Shown here: positions 58,588-64,000 of the stretch, piece after piece
How positions within the stretch are numbered: position 1 is the first letter of the stretch
Layout: every line of letters begins with the position of its first letter
DNA from: CAZVFX01 sp964626565
GTDB taxonomy: Bacteria; Myxococcota_A; UBA9042; CAIXZC01
Direction: 5' to 3'
Length of the DNA stretch: 64,000 bases
Assembly: GCA_964626565.1 (NCBI GenBank)
Contig: CAZVFX010000018.1
Coordinates: 16,363 to 80,362, forward strand
The notes under the pieces: model-generated
What the model was told of the DNA's origin: nothing
What the model saw: the letters and a program-made list of their open reading frames with translations, nothing else
Database searches by the model: none
Position numbers and translations under genes: made by a program

Positions 58588-59705
58588 TTCGCAGTGTTGT
58601 TGGAGTTTTGAGCCTGGCTCTGATGCTGACCGTGCTGACAAACCAGGCCGCAGCTTACGAGGTCAGAGCCTTTGCCGGCAAGAACCGGAAGGCCACCATA
58701 GACGATTTTATGCCCAAGCTTGACCAGGCGGAGAACAAGACCAATAAGTTCTATGCCGAACAGTACTCCTTTGCCTTTTCGCCTGAGGGGAAAGAGAAGT
58801 TCTGGTTCCAGTTCCTCATCGTGAACATGGGTATTTCCAACGGCAAAGGTGCGGTGCGGGTGCACTTCACCCCCGGGGGCGGCAAGAAGATCAAAGCGGA
58901 GAGCACCTTCTCGAGAAAAGAATGGTCCGCTGCCAAGGAAGGAAAGGCCCTCAAGCTCAAAATGGGCGACAACGTCTTTACGGGTGACGGTAAACAGTGG
59001 AAAGCCCACTTCAAGAACAAGCACTTCGAGGCGGATTGCACCATCACCAATTCAGCCCCGGCATGGCGTCCGGGCGGAGGGTCCGTCTACTACGGCAAGG
59101 GCACCAGCAGATACTACGATGTCACTCTGCTGACCCCGAGGGGGAAATTCGAGGCCGATATCGTGATGGCCGACTCGGGCAAGAAGTATCACCTCACCGG
59201 CACGGTTTTCGGGGACAACTCGGTTATCAACATCTCCCCGAATCTCCAGGCCAGACGCTGGGTGAAGACCCGCAAGATCGGCCGTAAGTACACCGTCATG
59301 CTGACCACTCTGCAGACCTCGGAGCAGTACGGCAGCGAGTGGGTCGGCTATTTCTTCGTCGCGTCGAACAAAGGGATGGTCGCGACCGCAACCAATCCCA
59401 AGCTTGAACTCGCCGGCCTCGAAACCGACCCCAAGAACGGCTATGAGGTCCCAACCATCGTGCTGTTATCGGAAGCCGGCGGAGTCAAGGGCTTCGCGGG
59501 TGCGCTACAGGCGAAGAAGCGACTCTACCGGAAGGACCAGCTATCATCTCTCGACCCTATTGAAAAGGCGATGGTGAGCAAATTGATTCAACCTGTCACC
59601 TACAAGTACAGGGCCGCGTACGAGTTCAAATTCCTTTCCCGCAAGGGCAAGGAACGGACCCTGAAAGGCAAGTCCAACTACGTCTTCGAGCAGTTCACCA
59701 AGTAG
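58584..59705 (+). CDS. Exported Svf1/AttH-like lipocalin-domain protein
   Basis: 373 residues. A signal peptide (MIRSVVGVLSLALMLTVLTN, cleavage near AAA-Y) is followed by two lipocalin-like halves. The pattern KFYAEQYSFAFSPEGKEKFW, FLIVNMGISNGKGAVRVHF and WRPGGGSVYYGKGTSRYYDV resembles the Svf1/AttH/CrtC group, whose members bind or modify hydrophobic ligands. No catalytic residues could be assigned. The ATGA overlap with the RND transporter gene suggests a periplasmic lipid carrier or acceptor; this is inference. The C-terminus is Lys-rich. Confidence 0.68.
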   Translation: MIRSVVGVLSLALMLTVLTNQAAAYEVRAFAGKNRKATIDDFMPKLDQAENKTNKFYAEQYSFAFSPEGKEKFWFQFLIVNMGISNGKGAVRVHFTPGGGKKIKAESTFSRKEWSAAKEGKALKLKMGDNVFTGDGKQWKAHFKNKHFEADCTITNSAPAWRPGGGSVYYGKGTSRYYDVTLLTPRGKFEADIVMADSGKKYHLTGTVFGDNSVINISPNLQARRWVKTRKIGRKYTVMLTTLQTSEQYGSEWVGYFFVASNKGMVATATNPKLELAGLETDPKNGYEVPTIVLLSEAGGVKGFAGALQAKKRLYRKDQLSSLDPIEKAMVSKLIQPVTYKYRAAYEFKFLSRKGKERTLKGKSNYVFEQFTK

Positions 59706-59859
59706 CGTTCTACCGACCCCTCTTTCACGCCGGTTTTCATGTCGGCGGAACCCCACGCCCACACCCCCGAATTTGACCTTGGCAAATCGGGAGCGGCTGT
59801 GGTAGCCTCTGCAGAATTGTTTTTGTTCTCGACGCGCTGAAGTCGCCTTGGGGGTTCCG

Positions 59860-61188
59860 ATGACTGATAAAAAACAGGTACAGATAGCTGATGCAAAAGG
59901 ACGCCTGGGAGTATTGATACCCGGCATGGGAGCAGTAACTACAACCTTTCTGGCCGGTTTGGAAGGTGCGCGCCGGGGACTGTACCCGGCGTACGGCTCA
60001 TTGACGCAGATGGGGAACATCAGGTTGGGCAGGCGGGATGAAGGCCGGCAGCCGAAGATCCATGAAGTCGTCCCCCTCGCCGGGCTGGATGACATCGTTG
60101 TAGGCGGCTGGGACATCTTCCCGGGAGACGCGTACGAGTCTGCCGAAAACGCGGGCGTGTTGACCACTGAGCAACTGACGGAGGTAGAGGACTATCTCCA
60201 TTCGGTGGCCCCCATGTCCGCGGTGTTTGACCAGCGCTACGTGAAACGGTTGAGCGGACCCCACGTGAAGCAGGCCAGTTCATGGTGGGACAAGCACCTG
60301 ATGCTGGAAGAAGACATCGCCAGGTTTAAAGAGGCCAACGGGGTAGACCGGCTGGTGATGATCTGGTGCGGCTCCACTGAAATCTTCATCGAGCCTTCCG
60401 AAGTCCACAGCTCCGTAGAGGCGTTCGAAGCGGGGCTGAAGAGCAACGACCCTCTCATCTCCCCGAGCATGGTCTACGCCTACACTGCCATCAAAAACCG
60501 CATTCCGTACATCAACGGTGCACCCCATACCAGCAACGACGCTCCGGCGTTGGACCAGTTATCCGAGCAGTTGCAGGTGCCCCACGCCGGAAAGGACTTC
60601 AAGACGGGCCAGACCCTGATGAAGACTATTCTCGCACCGGGTTTCAAGGCACGCCTCATCGGTATTGACGGCTGGTTTTCCACCAACATCCTCGGCAATC
60701 GGGATGGCGAAGTGCTGGATGACCCGGGCTCGTTCAAGAGCAAAGAAGTCTCCAAACTATCGGTGCTGGATACAATTCTCCAGCCGGACCTGTACCCCGA
60801 ACTGTACAAGGACCTGTATCACAAGGTCAGAATCAACTACTACCCGCCCCGGGGCGACAACAAGGAAGGTTGGGACAACATCGACATTTTCGGCTGGATG
60901 GGCCGCAAGATGCAGATCAAAATAGACTTCTTGTGCCGCGATTCGATCCTCGCCGCGCCCATCGTCCTTGACCTCGTCCTCTTCGCCGACCTGGCGGCCA
61001 GGGCAGGCATGTCGGGCATTCAGGAGTGGCTGTCGTTCTACTTCAAGTCCCCCTTGTGCGCCCCGAGTCTCTACCCCGAGCACGACCTGTTCATTCAGCA
61101 GTCGAAGCTGAAGAACACGCTGAGATACCTCATTGGCGAAGAGTTGATCACCCACCTCGGAGTCGAGTACTACAACTACTTCGACTAG
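59860..61188 (+). CDS. Myo-inositol-1-phosphate synthase
   Basis: 442 residues from ATG at 59860 (GGGGG five bases upstream). The NAD-binding N-terminus (RLGVLIPGMGAVTTTFLAGL), the catalytic region (LIGIDGWFSTNILGNRDGEV; DNIDIFGWMGRKMQIKIDFL) and the ending (SPLCAPSLYPEHDLFIQQSK) match bacterial/archaeal inositol-3-phosphate synthases. It isomerises glucose-6-phosphate to inositol phosphate. It is the first gene of a four-gene run with CDP-alcohol transferase and nucleotidyltransferase genes. The 154 bases before it contain no convincing promoter; a small CGCCG/CGGCG dyad lies at 59728-59747. Confidence 0.95.
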   Translation: MTDKKQVQIADAKGRLGVLIPGMGAVTTTFLAGLEGARRGLYPAYGSLTQMGNIRLGRRDEGRQPKIHEVVPLAGLDDIVVGGWDIFPGDAYESAENAGVLTTEQLTEVEDYLHSVAPMSAVFDQRYVKRLSGPHVKQASSWWDKHLMLEEDIARFKEANGVDRLVMIWCGSTEIFIEPSEVHSSVEAFEAGLKSNDPLISPSMVYAYTAIKNRIPYINGAPHTSNDAPALDQLSEQLQVPHAGKDFKTGQTLMKTILAPGFKARLIGIDGWFSTNILGNRDGEVLDDPGSFKSKEVSKLSVLDTILQPDLYPELYKDLYHKVRINYYPPRGDNKEGWDNIDIFGWMGRKMQIKIDFLCRDSILAAPIVLDLVLFADLAARAGMSGIQEWLSFYFKSPLCAPSLYPEHDLFIQQSKLKNTLRYLIGEELITHLGVEYYNYFD

Positions 61189-61204
61189 CGGAGGCCCGGG
61201 CTCC

Positions 61205-62032
61205 ATGTGCGCCGACTCAACCACCCCGCCGCCCAGACGAACCTGGGGCGAGAGACTCCAAGGTCTTCGTAATTTCCAGTCGAAGGACTTCTGGGCCATG
61301 GTGTTCGCCAGACCGCTGACCATCCTCTTCCTTCTTCCGGTGGCCGAGATCCGCTGGGTCACCCCGACGCTGATTACAGTCCTCAGCGTAGTTGCCAAGG
61401 TGGCGGGAATCGCCTACCTGGCGGCCTGTCCTTCCTACGCCGCCGGCATCGCCGGAGCAGTGCTGGTCAACCTGGGGTTGATTCTGGACAACATGGACGG
61501 GACGCTGGCCCGCTACCGGGGTAGCAGCACCTACCTGGGATACTATCTGGACAAGACTGTCGATATCGTTTGCCTGGCCGGGATCTTCTGGGCTATCGGT
61601 TTCCGGACCTTTGACAAGACTGGCGAATTGGTCGACCTTGTCATGCCGATGACGGCCTTTGCAGGCGCGTCCGTCGCGGCTTACACCAAGTGGGTGGCCC
61701 AGAAGGTGTTCGCGGACATGGAACTGCAGGCGCAGTTGCAGGCGGGAACAGTCGAGGACTACGCCCGGGCGCACAGCGAGAAGAACCCGAGTGATGAACC
61801 TCCGACACGCTCGCTGGGTGAGTGGATCGCCTGGTTGGGCAGCGCGGTGAAGTCGATCCTCTATTTCAACGAAGTGGACATCTTCTTCTTCCTCGGGCTT
61901 GCGCTGGTGCTGGGAGACGAGCAGCTTTTCGCCCGCTACATCTGCGCTCTTTATGCCCTGGGCGCCATAGTTGGGCCGACGCACTTCTACATCAAGCTGA
62001 GGAGCAAACTTAAGGAGACCGGACAGGAATGA
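61205..62032 (+). CDS. CDP-alcohol phosphatidyltransferase family membrane protein
   Basis: 275 residues with six likely membrane helices. The complete CDP-alcohol signature is present: D95-x2-D98-G99-x2-A102-R103-x8-G112-x3-D116-x3-D120 (LDNMDGTLARYRGSSTYLGY). These enzymes join a CDP-activated alcohol to a second alcohol in the membrane. The chain carries an extra soluble loop after helix 4 (residues about 170-205). Between inositol-phosphate synthase and a nucleotidyltransferase, it may use CDP-inositol, or CDP-diacylglycerol plus inositol phosphate. The end overlaps the next gene as ATGA. Confidence 0.92.
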   Translation: MCADSTTPPPRRTWGERLQGLRNFQSKDFWAMVFARPLTILFLLPVAEIRWVTPTLITVLSVVAKVAGIAYLAACPSYAAGIAGAVLVNLGLILDNMDGTLARYRGSSTYLGYYLDKTVDIVCLAGIFWAIGFRTFDKTGELVDLVMPMTAFAGASVAAYTKWVAQKVFADMELQAQLQAGTVEDYARAHSEKNPSDEPPTRSLGEWIAWLGSAVKSILYFNEVDIFFFLGLALVLGDEQLFARYICALYALGAIVGPTHFYIKLRSKLKETGQE

Positions 62033-62772
62033 GCGAGCACAACGGCAGAGTTGAAGAGGCCGTCATTCTGGCTGCGGGTATGGGTAGCCGGCTGGAAAGC
62101 GGAGAGGTGCCCAAACCCCTCGTCGAAATAGGCGGCAAGCGGCTCATTGAAAGAACCATCGGCAATCTCGCCCTGGCCGGCATCAAGCGTGCGATAGTAG
62201 TGGTGGGCTATCAACGGGAAGAGCTGACTGCGGGGCTGAGCACCGTTAGCGTTGACGGCATTGAATTAGAGACGGTAGTGAACGACGAGTGGAGAGAGCC
62301 CAACGGCCTGTCGCTGTACGTGGCCAAAGACGCAGTTCGCGGCGAGTCGTTCGTGCTGACCATGGCTGATCATCTGTTTGACCACACCATCATCACCGAT
62401 CTCATTGCCAACGGGACGCCGGAACAGGGAGTATGCCTGGCGGTGGACAAAGATGTCGAATCGGTCTTCGACCTGGATGATGCGACCAAGGTGCTGGTGG
62501 AAGATGGGCTGATTCGCCGGATCGGCAAGGAGTTGACTGAGTACAACGCCATCGATACCGGGCTGTTCCTGTGCTCGAGAGGCATCTTTTCTTCCCTCGA
62601 GGAAGCGTTTGAGGCAGGGGGCAAGAGCCTGTCCCATGGGATGAAGATCCTGGGTGGCCGGGACCGCCTTGCATGTATGCCGGTCAACGGCCGCTACTGG
62701 CAGGATGTGGATGACGAAGCGATGTTTGAAAAGGCGGAGCAGGATATTCTTAGCGGCAAGGTGATTCAGTAA
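62029..62772 (+). CDS. Nucleotidyltransferase, probably inositol-phosphate cytidylyltransferase-like
   Basis: 247 residues of the sugar-phosphate nucleotidyltransferase fold. The signature is VILAAGMGSRLESGEVPKPL. Segments such as FVLTMADHLFDHTIITDLIA, FDLDDATKVLVEDGLIRRIG and TEYNAIDTGLFLCSRGIFSS follow the pattern I recall for the CTP:inositol-1-phosphate cytidylyltransferase domain of di-myo-inositol-phosphate pathways. Phosphocholine-type cytidylyltransferases (LicC) are the main alternative. Fused versions with a CDP-alcohol transferase are known; here the two are separate, overlapping genes. Confidence 0.85.
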   Translation: MSEHNGRVEEAVILAAGMGSRLESGEVPKPLVEIGGKRLIERTIGNLALAGIKRAIVVVGYQREELTAGLSTVSVDGIELETVVNDEWREPNGLSLYVAKDAVRGESFVLTMADHLFDHTIITDLIANGTPEQGVCLAVDKDVESVFDLDDATKVLVEDGLIRRIGKELTEYNAIDTGLFLCSRGIFSSLEEAFEAGGKSLSHGMKILGGRDRLACMPVNGRYWQDVDDEAMFEKAEQDILSGKVIQ

Positions 62773-62794
62773 CAGGGGAACAGGCGGCAAACCC

Positions 62795-63943
62795 ATGCGC
62801 ATTCTTGAAGTGTCCACTTACCCGCCTCAGATTTGCGGCCTGGCCACCTACACCCGAGCCCTGGCCGGAGCCATGTCCGAGCTGGACGGTGTGGACGTGG
62901 GCGTACTGTCGGAACAGGGGGCTACCGACGGTCGGGACGGAGCGGTGCTGTCAATACCCACTTTCGACCGGAAGACCGACTGGGGCACCGCTATTGCGAA
63001 CGCGGCTGCCGAACATGACGCGGACGTGGTCCACATTCAGCACGCCCCTGACATTTTCGGGATGGACTCACGGCTGCCGGCCCTGTGCAAGGCTCTAAAA
63101 GACCGCTCCATTGCATCGTTTGTAACTCTGCACACCGTGTACACGCCGTTCACCGGATTCATCGAGCGCAAACCGCTCGTGCGCCGCTTCCATCGCGGGC
63201 TTGCAGAATCTGTTGACGGCATTATCGTGCATCAAAAAACAAAGAAGGCGGACGAGTTGATACGACAGGGAGTTGCGGAACGCCAAATCTGCATCATCCC
63301 CCACGGCACCGGGAGTCTGGAACTCCCCGACCGGTCGGAGAGCCGCCGGTTTTTCGGGGTTCCTGAGGACGCGCCGGTACTCCTCTACTTTGGCTTTATT
63401 CACGTACAGAAGAACCTCCACACCATACTGGCGGCGCTACCGTTTATCCGACGCAAGCTGCCCGACGTAACTCTGCTGGTAGCGGGCAAGATACAGAATT
63501 CGACCTGGTACAACAGGGCTTACCTGTCCATGTCGAAAGCCATGATTGCCGGCCTGGGCCTCAAAGACCGCGTCGTCTTCCACGAGGAGTACATTGCCGA
63601 CGAGCGGGTGCCCGGTCTCTATGCAGCTTCGGACCTCGTGCTCCTCCCCTACAACCAGGGGTACGGGTCGGCCAGCGGGATGGTGCACAACGCGTTTGCT
63701 GCGGGCTCGCCGCCGCTGTGTTCCATGAGCCCGAAATTCGCTGAAGTAGCCGAATCGCTGAGTCCCGAACTGCAGATCCCCACCCACAATCCGAGAGCCT
63801 GGGCTCGCCAGGTGGTAGCACTACTGGGAGACCACACCCGCTTTGAAGAACTGAAGAGTTCGGTGCAAAAGCGGGCAGAGGAAACCTCCTGGCCGGTAGT
63901 CGCCCGGCAGCACGTGGATTTCTTCCGGTCCATCCTCGCTTGA
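62795..63943 (+). CDS. GT4 family glycosyltransferase
   Basis: 382 residues of the GT-B fold, family GT4. The N-terminal half begins MRILEVSTYPPQICGLATYT, typical of UDP/GDP-sugar transferases acting on lipid acceptors. The C-terminal donor half has VLLYFGFIHVQKNLHTILAA, VPGLYAASDLVLLPYNQGYG and SASGMVHNAFAAGSPPLCSM. By position it may add a sugar (for example mannose) to the inositol head group made by the three genes upstream, but the acceptor is unproven. It follows the nucleotidyltransferase after 22 bases. No terminator is visible in the last 57 bases of the window. Confidence 0.88.
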   Translation: MRILEVSTYPPQICGLATYTRALAGAMSELDGVDVGVLSEQGATDGRDGAVLSIPTFDRKTDWGTAIANAAAEHDADVVHIQHAPDIFGMDSRLPALCKALKDRSIASFVTLHTVYTPFTGFIERKPLVRRFHRGLAESVDGIIVHQKTKKADELIRQGVAERQICIIPHGTGSLELPDRSESRRFFGVPEDAPVLLYFGFIHVQKNLHTILAALPFIRRKLPDVTLLVAGKIQNSTWYNRAYLSMSKAMIAGLGLKDRVVFHEEYIADERVPGLYAASDLVLLPYNQGYGSASGMVHNAFAAGSPPLCSMSPKFAEVAESLSPELQIPTHNPRAWARQVVALLGDHTRFEELKSSVQKRAEETSWPVVARQHVDFFRSILA

Positions 63944-64000
63944 AGAGCTAGAGAGACGATCAGCTAAACAGCATAGCCAGGATCGACAAGCTACATAATC

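Noticed and set aside
59728..59747. CGCCG/CGGCG dyad as a terminator after the lipocalin gene
   Set aside because: Five-base arms with a ten-base loop and no T-run.
59781..59796. GG-N10-GC as a sigma-54 promoter for the inositol genes
   Set aside because: Spacing fits, but the flanks (TGGCAA, GAGC) miss the consensus and no activator is near.

Overview
The window is GC-rich, almost fully coding bacterial DNA. It most resembles a Myxococcota or related former-deltaproteobacterial genome. The clues are large Cys-rich and Asp-rich (calcium-binding type) lipoproteins, a complete type II secretion system with a GspN subunit, an NtrC-type activator beside a textbook sigma-54 promoter, and a LexA box close to the Myxococcus consensus. 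No rRNA, tRNA, CRISPR array, insertion sequence or integrase was found, so it reads as core chromosome. No gap between genes exceeds about 270 bases.

Layout. (1) 1-22665, minus strand: an NtrC-like activator gene, a sigma-54 promoter, then gspC-D-E-F-G-H-I-J-K-L-M-N. In the same direction follow a DUF4175-like membrane coiled-coil protein, a secreted gluzincin/TPR protein, a MoxR ATPase and the start of a DUF58 protein that runs off the left edge. (2) 22824-23795: a Cys-rich lipoprotein. (3) 28970-23792, minus: a sulfate assimilation operon (DUF2061, APS reductase, cysteine synthase, sulfite reductase fused to a TusA-like domain, siroheme methyltransferase) behind a promoter overlapped by an inverted repeat. 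(4) 29125-33348, minus: a 1407-residue lipoprotein carrying a 693-bp super-repeat. (5) 33470-36522: rseP with three PDZ domains, tsaB, and convergent lexA whose promoter spacer is filled by its own operator. (6) 36691-46419, plus: an Asp-rich lipoprotein, then a tightly packed set of outer-membrane barrel, large lipase-like lipoprotein, trmH, a lipoprotein glutamine amidotransferase and a Cys-rich lipoprotein. (7) 46511-54000: an orphan receiver protein, an exported HEAT-repeat protein, an O-antigen-ligase-like/TPR protein, a degenerate GGDEF protein and an Old-Yellow-Enzyme/dienoyl-CoA-reductase-like flavoprotein. (8) 53997-59705: a GT39-like membrane protein, divergent from an RND/MMPL transporter paired with a Svf1/AttH-like lipocalin protein. 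(9) 59860-63943: myo-inositol-phosphate synthase, CDP-alcohol phosphatidyltransferase, sugar nucleotidyltransferase and GT4 glycosyltransferase, which look like an inositol-phosphate polar-lipid or phosphodiester pathway.

The genes share an envelope and secretion theme. The T2SS is a plausible exporter for some of the Cys-rich and Asp-rich surface proteins, but that link is inference. Another layer is a set of short dispersed intergenic repeat families (AATTGATAATTG, GAGCTGTGAGC, GGGTTTCGGG, CCTACAGCC). One 28-bp unit occurs both between genes and in frame inside the ligase gene. Start codons were chosen from ribosome-binding sites and promoters, so several coding regions are shorter than the longest possible open frame.
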